From Rhizobium ecuadorense (GTDB lineage: Bacteria > Pseudomonadota > Alphaproteobacteria > Rhizobiales > Rhizobiaceae): a stretch of 36,558 nucleotides of DNA. The translations under genes and the position numbers were made by a program. Below the pieces are notes generated by a model that was given only the letters and a program-made list of their open reading frames with translations, did not search any database and was not told the DNA's origin. This document shows positions 23,457 to 31,341 of the stretch, piece by piece. The stretch lies in the NCBI RefSeq assembly GCF_001187535.1, contig NZ_LFIO01001255.1:1-36558 (forward strand). Direction: 5' to 3'. Position 1 is the first letter of the stretch; each line of letters begins with the position of its first letter.

Positions 23457-23611
23457 TATCGAAGCGATGCACCTCCTCCCGCATCCCTTCGATATGCAGG
23501 CGCCCCATCCTCCTCCCAGGGTCGTCTGCGGGAACGACAGCACTCCTCCTCCCAGCTGTCGTTCGGTTTTTTTCGAAAGCCTGCCGCACCTCCTCCCGCG
23601 GCAGGCTTTTT
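23457..23611 (+). ncRNA. Anti-Shine-Dalgarno small RNA with four CCTCCTCCC hairpin loops
   Basis: Four CCTCCTCCC motifs lie at 23472, 23509, 23545 and 23589, each in a hairpin loop. Stem 1 is GAAG/GATGC with GCATC/CTTC (23461-23490). Stem 2 is 23496-23529 with one mismatch. Stem 3, GAACGACAGC with GCTGTCGTTC (23532-23564), is perfect and followed by seven T. Stem 4, 23576-23609, is a perfect 12-bp stem followed by TTTTTCGTTTTT. Hairpins 3 and 4 are thus both terminators. The motif is complementary to ribosome binding sites. The layout fits the rhizobial sRNA families described as alpha-r14 or 'cuckoo' RNAs. TATGAT at 23445-23450 would start transcription near 23457; the -35 box is weak. Confidence 0.85.
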
Positions 23612-23756
23612 CGTTTTTGGCCGATCGAATGCCGGTCGGGTCGAGAACGACCTTCGCGATCTCTCGTTAGAGATGACAATTTTTATCGCTTATTCTTGAT
23701 TTTATTCCCGATTTCCGGGGTCGCGCCCTGCCGCGAGCGCGCCCGGCAGAAACGTA

Positions 23757-23786
23757 TTGACTTCGAACTTGTCGTACAACTATGTA
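23757..23786 (+). promoter_or_regulatory. kduI promoter with a FadR/GntR-type operator in the spacer
   Basis: TTGACT (23757-23762) and TATGTA (23781-23786) are 18 bp apart. Between them TTGTCGTACAA (23769-23779) fits the FadR-subfamily consensus TNGTNNNACNA exactly and is an inverted repeat. A repressor there would block RNA polymerase. The GntR/FCD protein encoded at 25594 is the likely ligand. Confidence 0.75.
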
Positions 23787-23882
23787 ACCATTCGGTTCAC
23801 TGCCGAGCGAAAAGGTCGACGAACGGATCCGGCTTCGCTCAAGCACGACGCTTGACGACAACGAAACTGAAGGAATTTTGAC

Positions 23883-24719
23883 ATGCAGATCGACGTGAGG
23901 CATGCCTCCCATCCCGAGGCCGTGCGCAACTACGACACCGAGACGCTGCGGCGTCACTTTCTGGTGGAAACCGTCTTTGCGGGCGGCGAGATCCGGCTGA
24001 CTTATTCCCATTACGACCGCATGGTGATCGGCGGCGCCACACCGCTGGCCGATGGACTGCCACTGACGGCGCCGACGGCGATCGGCCAGGAAACCTTCCT
24101 CGCCGAGCGTGAACTCGGTGCGCTCAACATCGGCGGCGCCGGCCGCATCAGCGTCGACGGCACGAGCTACGATCTCGCCAAATATGATTGCCTCTATGTC
24201 GGCAAGGGTGCCAAGGACATCCGGTTCGAGAGCGCGGATGCCGCCAATCCGGCCAAATTCTATCTGGTCTCGACGCCGGCGCATCAGACGCATCCGACAG
24301 TATTGCTCACCCGCGAAAAGGCCCGCCACCTGACGCCAGGTGAAGCCGCGACGGCCAACAAACGGTCGATCTACCAGTTCATTCATCCTGAGGTTTGCCA
24401 GTCCTGCCAGCTGACCCTCGGCTTCACCATGATCGAAGCGGGCAGCGTCTGGAACACCATGCCGGCCCATACGCATGACCGGCGCATGGAAGCCTATCTC
24501 TATTTCGATCTCGAAGCCGAGCAGCGCGTCTTCCACTTCATGGGCGAGCCGCAGCAGACCCGGCATATGCTGGTCGCCAATGAACAGGCGGTCATCTCGC
24601 CGCCCTGGTCGATCCATTCCGGTGCCGGCACCAAGAATTACAGCTTCATCTGGGCGATGGCCGGCGACAATAAGAGCTTCACCGACATGGATCACATCGC
24701 CATTGCGGATCTGAGGTGA
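23883..24719 (+). CDS. kduI: 5-dehydro-4-deoxy-D-glucuronate isomerase
   Basis: 278 aa, the exact size of the family. KduI isomerises 5-keto-4-deoxyuronate to 2,5-diketo-3-deoxygluconate in the breakdown of pectin and other uronic-acid polymers. The zinc ligands stand at the same numbers as in the E. coli enzyme: His196, His198 and Glu203 (PAHTHDRRMEAYLYF) and His245 (PPWSIHSG). AAGGA precedes the ATG by about 8 bases. The stop overlaps the kduD start. It is driven by the promoter with an internal operator at 23757-23786, so induction by uronate intermediates is expected. Confidence 0.95.
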   Translation: MQIDVRHASHPEAVRNYDTETLRRHFLVETVFAGGEIRLTYSHYDRMVIGGATPLADGLPLTAPTAIGQETFLAERELGALNIGGAGRISVDGTSYDLAKYDCLYVGKGAKDIRFESADAANPAKFYLVSTPAHQTHPTVLLTREKARHLTPGEAATANKRSIYQFIHPEVCQSCQLTLGFTMIEAGSVWNTMPAHTHDRRMEAYLYFDLEAEQRVFHFMGEPQQTRHMLVANEQAVISPPWSIHSGAGTKNYSFIWAMAGDNKSFTDMDHIAIADLR

Positions 24720-25480
24720 GCGCCGTGGCCAATCCCTTCGACCTCACAGGCAGGACTGCCGTCGTCACCGGCGCCAATACCGGCATCGGCCAGGCCATCG
24801 CGGCAGCGCTGGCCGAGGCCGGCGCCTCGATCGTCGCCGTCGGCCGTTCCTCGATGGACGAAACCGAGGCGCTGGTGAAGCAGGCGGGCAGCCGTTTCCA
24901 TGTCATCAAGGCCGATCTCGGCACCATCGAACCGGTCAAGGGGATTGTCGCCGAGGCCATCCAGACCTTCGGCAGCCTCGACATCCTCGTCAACAATGCC
25001 GGCATCATCCGCCGCGCCGATGCGCTCGATTTCACCGAGGAAGACTGGGATGCGGTGATCGACGTCAACCTGAAGACGGCCTTCTTCCTGTCGCAGGCGG
25101 CCGGCCGCCACATGGTCGAAAAGGGCAGGGGCAAGATCATCAACATCGCCTCGCTGCTCTCCTTCCAGGGCGGCATCCGCATCCCCTCCTATACCGCCTC
25201 GAAAAGCGGCCTTGCCGGACTGACCAAGCTGCTGGCCTGCGAATGGGCCGGCAAGGGCGTCAACGTCAACGCCATCGCGCCGGGTTATTTCGTCACCAAC
25301 AACACCACGGCGCTGCGCGAGGATGCCGACCGCAACGCCGCCATTCTTTCCCGCATTCCCGCCGGGCGCTGGGGAACACCTGCCGAACTCGGCGGTGCCG
25401 CCGTGTTCCTGGCATCCTCGGCCTCCGACTACGTGCACGGAACGGTGCTCCCCGTCGATGGCGGTTGGCTGGCGCGGTGA
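24716..25480 (+). CDS. kduD: 2-dehydro-3-deoxy-D-gluconate 5-dehydrogenase
   Basis: 254 aa SDR that reduces the KduI product to 2-keto-3-deoxygluconate. Seen: TGANTGIG (18-25), NNAG (93-96), Ser146, Tyr159 and Lys163 (YTASK), and the SDR C-terminus DYVHGTVLPVDGGWL. The start is GTG at 24716, overlapping the kduI stop (GTGA); a second GTG four codons on is possible. Direct coupling to kduI makes the KduD identity firmer than family similarity alone. No kdgK or kdgA is in the window. Confidence 0.92.
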   Translation: MSAVANPFDLTGRTAVVTGANTGIGQAIAAALAEAGASIVAVGRSSMDETEALVKQAGSRFHVIKADLGTIEPVKGIVAEAIQTFGSLDILVNNAGIIRRADALDFTEEDWDAVIDVNLKTAFFLSQAAGRHMVEKGRGKIINIASLLSFQGGIRIPSYTASKSGLAGLTKLLACEWAGKGVNVNAIAPGYFVTNNTTALREDADRNAAILSRIPAGRWGTPAELGGAAVFLASSASDYVHGTVLPVDGGWLAR

Positions 25481-25593
25481 TCCGCATCATCAGGAGCTGC
25501 GGTGACCGACGTCATTTTGCCTTTCCTGCCGGCATGCGTTAGCAAAAGGAAATGAGGCTGGCGCGGCCGCATCGGGGGCAGGATCGACAGGCG

Positions 25594-26337
25594 ATGACGG
25601 ACAGGGACAAGACGGTCACCACCACTCGGCAACTGCCGAACCTGCGCAGCGGCCTTGCCGATATGCTGATGGCGCAGATCGAATCCGGCGATCTCAAGCC
25701 CGGCCAGCGCCTGCCGACCGAACAGGCGATCATGAGGGCGACCGGCGTCAGCCGGACGATCGTTCGCGAAGCGCTCGCCACACTGCGCGCCAAGGGGCTG
25801 ATCACCACCCGGCAAGGGCTCGGGGCTTTCGTTTCGAACGATCCCAACCCGCGATCCTTCTCGATCATTCCCAACGACCTGCAGTCGATCGACGAGGTCC
25901 TGCGCGTGCTGGAGCTGCGCATGGGGGTCGAATACGAAGCCGCCGGTCTTGCCGCGCTACGGCGCACGCCCGAAGATCTCGGCCGCATGCAGGCTCGGCT
26001 CGATGCGCTCGACAAGGCGCTTGAGGAGGGCGGATACGGCGCGCAGGAGGATTACGCCTTCCACCGGTCGATCCTGGTCGCGACGCAGAATTCCTATTAC
26101 GGCCGCCTCTTCGATACGTTCGGCGACATCATGGTGCCGCGGCAATGGGCGCGCCTGGACAAGATGACGGTGGCGGAGCGCAAGCGCCATGCGGCCCGCA
26201 TGCGCCGGGAGCACCATGCGATATTCACGGCGATCCGCGACGGCGAAGAAGCCGCCGCCCGCCGCGCCATCCGAACGCACCTGTCGAAGAGTGCTGCGCG
26301 CTTTGAAGAGTTGCGCGACGCCAGCACTTCTTCCTGA
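25594..26337 (+). CDS. GntR/FadR-family (FCD) regulator of the kdu genes
   Basis: 247 aa. The N-terminal winged helix (about 20-85) has the GntR signature SGDLKPGQRLPTEQAIMRATGVSR in two parts and TIVREALATLRAKGLI. The C-terminal FCD domain is helical with the metal-site type segment EDYAFHRSI and a final RREHHAIFTAIRDGEE. FCD regulators sense uronates and related acids. The ATG at 25594 is preferred; an upstream ATG at 25552 has its ribosome site too close. It lies 113 bp after kduD on the same strand, so it is likely autoregulated with the kdu genes. Its stop is only 4 bp from the stop of the convergent GH94 gene. Confidence 0.88.
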   Translation: MTDRDKTVTTTRQLPNLRSGLADMLMAQIESGDLKPGQRLPTEQAIMRATGVSRTIVREALATLRAKGLITTRQGLGAFVSNDPNPRSFSIIPNDLQSIDEVLRVLELRMGVEYEAAGLAALRRTPEDLGRMQARLDALDKALEEGGYGAQEDYAFHRSILVATQNSYYGRLFDTFGDIMVPRQWARLDKMTVAERKRHAARMRREHHAIFTAIRDGEEAAARRAIRTHLSKSAARFEELRDASTSS

Positions 26338-26341
26338 ACTG

Positions 26342-29300
26342 TTACACCTCGGATTTCTTCATCAGCCGCCGCCAGGCGGCGTGATCCGTCTGCAGCTCGA
26401 CGGAAGCGTGAGCCTCGGGCAGCAGCGGTTTGCGTCTGCGCCGGCCGAAGCGCCGTTTGAAGCCGAGGATATTTTCGACCACGCTCCTGGTGTAGAGCCC
26501 GGGGCCGCTGGAATAAATGCGCCATCCGCCGTCAACGGCGATCTCTCCCGCCTTGACCCGCCCCCATTGCGCCGCCGCCTGATAGCGGTCATGGAAGGCC
26601 GCATCGCTGCTACTGAAATAGGCGTTGCGCTGGCGCAGCGAGGCATGCGGCAGGACCGTGGCGACGGCGATCGGGTTGACGACTGAAATCGCTTTCCAGA
26701 GGTCGTCGGCTTCGGCGTCCATTGCCAGCGTTTCGCAATAGCGCAGATGCGCATGCACATACATCAGCCCGATCTCGCGACCGACGAAGGACGAGGATTC
26801 GGCGCGGCGAAACAGCGTCTCCGGCCCGCCGGCATAGGTCGCGGGTTTCTCCATCAACCGCACGCCGTCGGGGAAGAGCAGATGCTCCTCGATCAGCGTC
26901 ATATGTGCGCGTCTCTGGTCCGGCGTGAACAGCCCGCCAAGCATTGCCTGCGTCATCGAGATCAGCGAGTAGGAGAGGCCGGTGCGCTTATCGCTCGGAT
27001 GCAGCAGCAATTCGACGCCGGCATGGGCGGGATCGAAAATGCCGTAGCCGGCAACGATGCCGTCCCGCATCAGATGGCGGTTGAAATCCCGCCGCATCGC
27101 CGTTGCAACCTTTCGCAGCGCTTTGGCCTTTTCCCCATGAGCGATACGGCGCAGGATGGCGGAATAACGGACGATCTGCTCGTAGAGCAGGGCGACGGTC
27201 CAGCTGCTGACCATCCAGTCGCGCAGATGCGGATCGGCCGGCTGCAGGGAATCGTTCCAATCTCCCTCGCCATAGCGGATCAGATGCGTTCCCGGGATGA
27301 AAGCTTCGCGGACCGTAGCGAGCAGTTTTTCGACATGGATCGCGATGGTGTCGGTTTGGGCCGCCTTCTGCATGGTCTTTTCGTCGCGCCAGGAGACTTT
27401 CTCATCGAGAATGGCGAGATCGCCCGTCGCTTCGATATAGTCGCAGAGCGCCTTCAGCGGCCAGACGACGATATCGCCGTGGCTGTCACCCGCCCTGATA
27501 TTGGCATAGGGCTCCAGCATGAACCATTGCGGCCAGTCGCCTTTCTCAAGGTATTGTTCGCTGAAGACGGTTTTGACCACCTCTTTGGCTTCGCGATCAT
27601 GCTCGTAGGCGAGCAGGAACTCGATCGGGCCCTGGCAGGCGTCGCGCGTGCCCCAGGCGGCACCGGTATATTGCTCGAGACCGTGCGGCACGCTCACATG
27701 CACGATGGCGTCATGCGCCAGCCAGGGCAGCAGGGTCACCTGCGCGGCAAGGTCGGGTGCCGTGCTGGCGATCGTCACACCGCGCACGGCGTTGCGCCAG
27801 AATGTCGAGGCCGGCGCCAGCATCGCCTCATCGGTGACGCCGGCCTGATACCGCTCAGCCAGCCGCTCGGCGTCTTCAGTATCGGTCATCGAGCCGACGA
27901 CGGCGAATGAGAGCGCCTGTGTCGGCCGCGAGCGCAGCGCGATGAAAGTGCCGTGGCGTGGCATCCCATCGCTATAAAGCAGTTCGTCGCCGCCGATCTC
28001 CTCGATGGCATCGGGCGTCGAACTCACCAGCCAATAGGCGGCCTCGGGATAGCGCTCGCCCCAGAGCCAGGCCGGATCCGGCCGGAAAGAGATGCGCTTG
28101 CGCGCCGTATCGAATTCGATCTGGCCGCCGGCGTCATATTCACGCTCGCCGAGCACGACATGGCCGAACACCAGGAAGCGGCACGGCTTGCCCTCGACCG
28201 ACACGGCCCACTGCATCGCCGCATCTTCGCCGGAGGCGACCGCCGTTACAATGATGGTGCGGTCGGCGCACTTGTAGATCCAGCGGCAGTCGCTGAGCCC
28301 CATTTCGAACGCCGACGGCACCGCCAGCAGCTGCCAGCCGGCGCCGACATCCGCCATGATGCGCAGCCCGCTGGCCCGCGTCAGGTTGTAGGGATCGCGG
28401 GAGACGGAAAACAGCTTGTGAAACGACGTGTTGCCGATCGTCAGCTGCGCGGCGAAGATGCCCTGCATCCAGCAGGTGGCGGCAAGGGTGGAATCGTCGA
28501 GCAGCATATTCTGGCCACTTCTGACGATCGCACCGTGGCGGCGCGCCACCAAAAGTTCCTTGTCGCGCAGGACGACGTGACGGTTCAGAACGCCATCCGG
28601 CACGAAGAACGACAGCAGCTTTCCGCCGACGCGCTCTTCCAGGTTGCGCTGGGGATAGAGCCGGCCGATCGCCTTTTTGTCGAGCGGCTCGACCTCCAAC
28701 AGTGAAGCGTCCTGCAACAGGCTGCGGACCGGCGCCGTCTCCTCGATATCGATCGCATTGTCTGCCGCCGCGAGCCCGCCAAGCCGCTCAAGATCGGCAT
28801 CGCTCGACGCCTCGGGATGATCGACGGCAAACTGCGCGAAGAACGTCGCGGTGGCGCCACTTGCAGTGACGGAAAGCGATTTCGACTGGATGGCCGGGCA
28901 GGCCGTCTCCTGCTGGCGCCGTTTGCTCGGCAGGCTGGTGCCGAAGCGGCCGACCAGCCGGTCGTCGAGACGGTCTTTCGCCTGCACCAGCTGGATCGCA
29001 TCCGTGGCATAGGCAACCGCCCCGTCGAGGCAACCCTGCGCCAGCCAGGGATTGCGGCCACCACCCTGTTTGAGATTTTGCCGGTTCATGACGACGGGAC
29101 CAAACGTCTGGTGATCGGCGATATGGTGGTCGACATATTGCGAGGCATAGGCCTCGCTGTTCATCAGGAAACCGCGATCGCCGAGACCCACGTCCTGGAT
29201 CAGCACCAGATCGACCGGCAGCGTTCCGTCCTTCAGATGCCGGATGGCGACACGCCAGAACCAGGCCGTCTCGGTGGGGTGCAGCTCGAGCCGGACGTTA

Positions 29301-29623
29301 TAGTGAAGGTCCACGGCCTTACCACTCCACGAAAAACTCGTGGCGTTATGTCCGAAGCTGCCATTGGCGCGCGGTCCGGCGATTTCGACGACATCGGGCG
29401 CAGCACCGCCGATACGCAGATAAAGCCGGCCGATACCGCCTGACAGCGGCGAGCCCTGGATCTGGTTGATCTGCACCGATCCCTTGTCGTCGGCATATTC
29501 GATGGCAAACAGCGTGCCGTTCGGCAGCGCCGATATCGACAGGCCGGAACCGTTGCTGATCGCAAGGAGGCCAAGCTCGTCGCGGCGGGGCATTTGAAAA
29601 CTGCGGTCAAGGTCCGGGGCCAT
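26342..29623 (-). CDS. GH94-type glycoside phosphorylase, long form
   Basis: 1093 aa, about 300 longer than cellobiose or chitobiose phosphorylases. The N-terminal half is beta-rich (glycosyltransferase-36-associated type); the alpha/alpha barrel follows, with WGTRDACQGPIEFLLAYEHD near 660, the DWND motif at 788-791 that includes the GH94 general-acid Asp, and GLSYSLISMTQAMLGG near 880. The length matches 1,2-beta-oligoglucan phosphorylases (about 1,100 aa) of Listeria and Lachnoclostridium, an attractive match since rhizobia make cyclic beta-1,2-glucan. That substrate is inference; other beta-glucosides are possible. No signal peptide, so it acts in the cytoplasm. The ribosome site is weak (GAGA). 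Confidence 0.78.
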   Translation of the reverse strand: MAPDLDRSFQMPRRDELGLLAISNGSGLSISALPNGTLFAIEYADDKGSVQINQIQGSPLSGGIGRLYLRIGGAAPDVVEIAGPRANGSFGHNATSFSWSGKAVDLHYNVRLELHPTETAWFWRVAIRHLKDGTLPVDLVLIQDVGLGDRGFLMNSEAYASQYVDHHIADHQTFGPVVMNRQNLKQGGGRNPWLAQGCLDGAVAYATDAIQLVQAKDRLDDRLVGRFGTSLPSKRRQQETACPAIQSKSLSVTASGATATFFAQFAVDHPEASSDADLERLGGLAAADNAIDIEETAPVRSLLQDASLLEVEPLDKKAIGRLYPQRNLEERVGGKLLSFFVPDGVLNRHVVLRDKELLVARRHGAIVRSGQNMLLDDSTLAATCWMQGIFAAQLTIGNTSFHKLFSVSRDPYNLTRASGLRIMADVGAGWQLLAVPSAFEMGLSDCRWIYKCADRTIIVTAVASGEDAAMQWAVSVEGKPCRFLVFGHVVLGEREYDAGGQIEFDTARKRISFRPDPAWLWGERYPEAAYWLVSSTPDAIEEIGGDELLYSDGMPRHGTFIALRSRPTQALSFAVVGSMTDTEDAERLAERYQAGVTDEAMLAPASTFWRNAVRGVTIASTAPDLAAQVTLLPWLAHDAIVHVSVPHGLEQYTGAAWGTRDACQGPIEFLLAYEHDREAKEVVKTVFSEQYLEKGDWPQWFMLEPYANIRAGDSHGDIVVWPLKALCDYIEATGDLAILDEKVSWRDEKTMQKAAQTDTIAIHVEKLLATVREAFIPGTHLIRYGEGDWNDSLQPADPHLRDWMVSSWTVALLYEQIVRYSAILRRIAHGEKAKALRKVATAMRRDFNRHLMRDGIVAGYGIFDPAHAGVELLLHPSDKRTGLSYSLISMTQAMLGGLFTPDQRRAHMTLIEEHLLFPDGVRLMEKPATYAGGPETLFRRAESSSFVGREIGLMYVHAHLRYCETLAMDAEADDLWKAISVVNPIAVATVLPHASLRQRNAYFSSSDAAFHDRYQAAAQWGRVKAGEIAVDGGWRIYSSGPGLYTRSVVENILGFKRRFGRRRRKPLLPEAHASVELQTDHAAWRRLMKKSEV

Positions 29624-29726
29624 TGAGATCTCGTCGATTGGCTTCAGAGGGAACTGGAGGATGACGCAAAATGATTGAGAGAAATCTTACCGGCAGCCGG
29701 TCGGTCGGGCAACTTGTCGTTCTATG

Positions 29727-29831
29727 TCACGTTGACGCCGGCCGCTTGGCGAAGGGCACGCAGAGCAGGGCGCCGCCGGTTAGGACGGCAGACCATCCAG
29801 GCTTCGTTGATCGCCGGACGCTGCCGCGGTC
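29727..29831 (-). pseudogene. Remnant of the 3' end of a DHA2 efflux-pump gene
   Basis: About 105 bp that align by eye at roughly 85% with the last 109 bp of the intact gene at 31342-32883, in the same orientation and with the TGA stop conserved. Two 2-base deletions break the frame. In the minus reading the end FAKRPAST corresponds to FARRPAPG of the intact protein. The upstream part of the gene is missing. The two copies bracket the DUF2026 and L,D-transpeptidase genes. Confidence 0.8.
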
Positions 29832-29874
29832 GTGCCTTCCTGTGCCCCTTGCGGCGAGCCGTGGCGCGTCGCTC

Positions 29875-30483
29875 TCACCAACTGCCGACAAGCGGATTGC
29901 CGACAAGAGCAACGCTTCTGGTCTTGCCTGACTGATTGTCCACGGAGATAGCGGCAGCCATATTTTTAGGAGTCTTTCGAAACCACGTTGCTGCGACACT
30001 TGCAAGATCACCGATCATCGCAAGTTTGTGCCAATCCTGAAAACGAGCGGCGGTCGCGGCAGGTTCAGACAAATAGAAGAAGTCTCCGGAGTGATTCAAA
30101 TCATTGATGCTGGACGCCATGGATGACAAGGGCCGTTGAAACATCTTTGACGGGACCTGGAGACCTGCCGCTGTCTCTGAGAACGCAGGGGCCATGAAAT
30201 CAATGGCCCAACCCTCTGCTTCGACCCAGCAATGGAAATTCTCACCAGCTCCTGTGACGTAACCATCCTCACGGTGGTCGGCAAACAGGATCATTGTCCC
30301 ATCCAGATTATATGCAGCAAGGCCGCCTTTGGGCGTCGCTTTTACCTTGTAGTGCCGTTCGAGAATGAACGAGCCGAATGTAGCGAAGTACATGCAGGCG
30401 TGCGCGGGATTTCCGTTGTCATTCAGGATCAAGCTATTGATAACGCGATAAATCCGATGATAGTCGGTTTGCTTGATCAGCAT
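29875..30483 (-). CDS. DUF2026-family protein, possible transglutaminase-like fold
   Basis: 202 aa. Recognised as DUF2026 from the YHRIYRVINSLI opening and the ENFHCWVEAEGWAIDFMAP segment. Cys30 (AHACMYF), His84 (NFHCW) and Asp95 (AIDF) are in the order and approximate spacing of a transglutaminase-like or papain-like triad; this is my inference. No signal peptide. GC content is lower than that of the surroundings. The ATG at 30483 has only a weak ribosome site. It is 143 bp from the L,D-transpeptidase gene on the same strand and probably arrived with it. Confidence 0.7.
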   Translation of the reverse strand: MLIKQTDYHRIYRVINSLILNDNGNPAHACMYFATFGSFILERHYKVKATPKGGLAAYNLDGTMILFADHREDGYVTGAGENFHCWVEAEGWAIDFMAPAFSETAAGLQVPSKMFQRPLSSMASSINDLNHSGDFFYLSEPAATAARFQDWHKLAMIGDLASVAATWFRKTPKNMAAAISVDNQSGKTRSVALVGNPLVGSW

Positions 30484-30626
30484 TTCTGTTTACCTGTTTT
30501 CATTCAACTGGTTGCTTGTCGACGACAGAGCCCGCATTTCTGCAGCTAGTAGCACAACGCGCGCGTATGCGAAGCCGAGAATGTCGCCTAATCAACGCAT
30601 AAAGGGGCTGCGACCGCACCCGCCGA

Positions 30627-31238
30627 TTACCGCTGGACGATCACTCGGGTCCCCGGCTGGACCATCTCGTAAAGTTCCTCGACGTCCTCGCGGTACATCC
30701 GAAAGCAACCGCTCGAAGCATTGGTTCCGATGGAGTCGGGGTCGTTGGTGCCATGGATGCGGAGCAGCCCGTCGGCCAGGTAAATTGCGCGGGTTCCCAG
30801 CGGATTGGCAGGGCCAGCCTTCACGACCGCTGGCAGCCTTGGGTTCTTCTGCCGCATGCTCGCCGTTGGCCGCCATTCGGGATGCATTCGCTTGGATACA
30901 ACCCGGGTTGATCCGTACCATTGCTTGCCTTCACGGCCGACGGCGATTGGGTAGGCGAACTGTTCACCCGATGACGTCACGTAAACAAGGGTGTGCTCAC
31001 GCGTGGCGATCACGATGGTTCCCCTTGCGCTTGGTGTCGAGGGTTCCCTGCGATCATACAGAGGGTCCTGATCTCGAGGGGCGGGGTCGTAATAAGGCGG
31101 AGGGGGATACGGGCTATACGGGTCATCATAGTCGTAGCCGCCGTATTCGTCGTATCCATCATACGATTCATAAACTTGGGCGTGAGCTTGAACCACCGTC
31201 AGCAAAACGGCCACAGCAAGAAGAGCCAGCAATCTCAT
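30627..31238 (-). CDS. Exported L,D-transpeptidase (YkuD domain)
   Basis: 203 aa. A signal peptide covers residues 1-20 (LLALLAVAVLLTVVQAHA). A Tyr/Asp/Pro-rich low-complexity stretch (22-65) follows, then the YkuD catalytic domain with His162 (RIHGTND), Cys178 and Arg180 (SSGCFRM). It would form 3-3 cross-links in peptidoglycan or anchor proteins to it in the periplasm. The ATG at 31238 starts the signal peptide directly. The Tyr-rich linker is unusual and probably spans the wall. It is next to the DUF2026 gene in a segment flanked by two copies of an efflux-gene 3' end. Confidence 0.9.
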   Translation of the reverse strand: MRLLALLAVAVLLTVVQAHAQVYESYDGYDEYGGYDYDDPYSPYPPPPYYDPAPRDQDPLYDRREPSTPSARGTIVIATREHTLVYVTSSGEQFAYPIAVGREGKQWYGSTRVVSKRMHPEWRPTASMRQKNPRLPAVVKAGPANPLGTRAIYLADGLLRIHGTNDPDSIGTNASSGCFRMYREDVEELYEMVQPGTRVIVQR

Positions 31239-31341
31239 TTTTCGCCATCCGCTTGTATCTCAAGCATGAATGGATCGAATTCTGTGGCGGCACTATGACC
31301 ATTGCCCATTTGGGGTGACCTGCCATTGTCAGCGACGGTCT

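Noticed and set aside
23461..23611. CRISPR array, because of the four repeated CCTCCTCCC units
   Set aside because: Repeats are 9 bp, unevenly spaced and each in a different stem; this is an RNA gene with loops, not an array. No cas gene is present.
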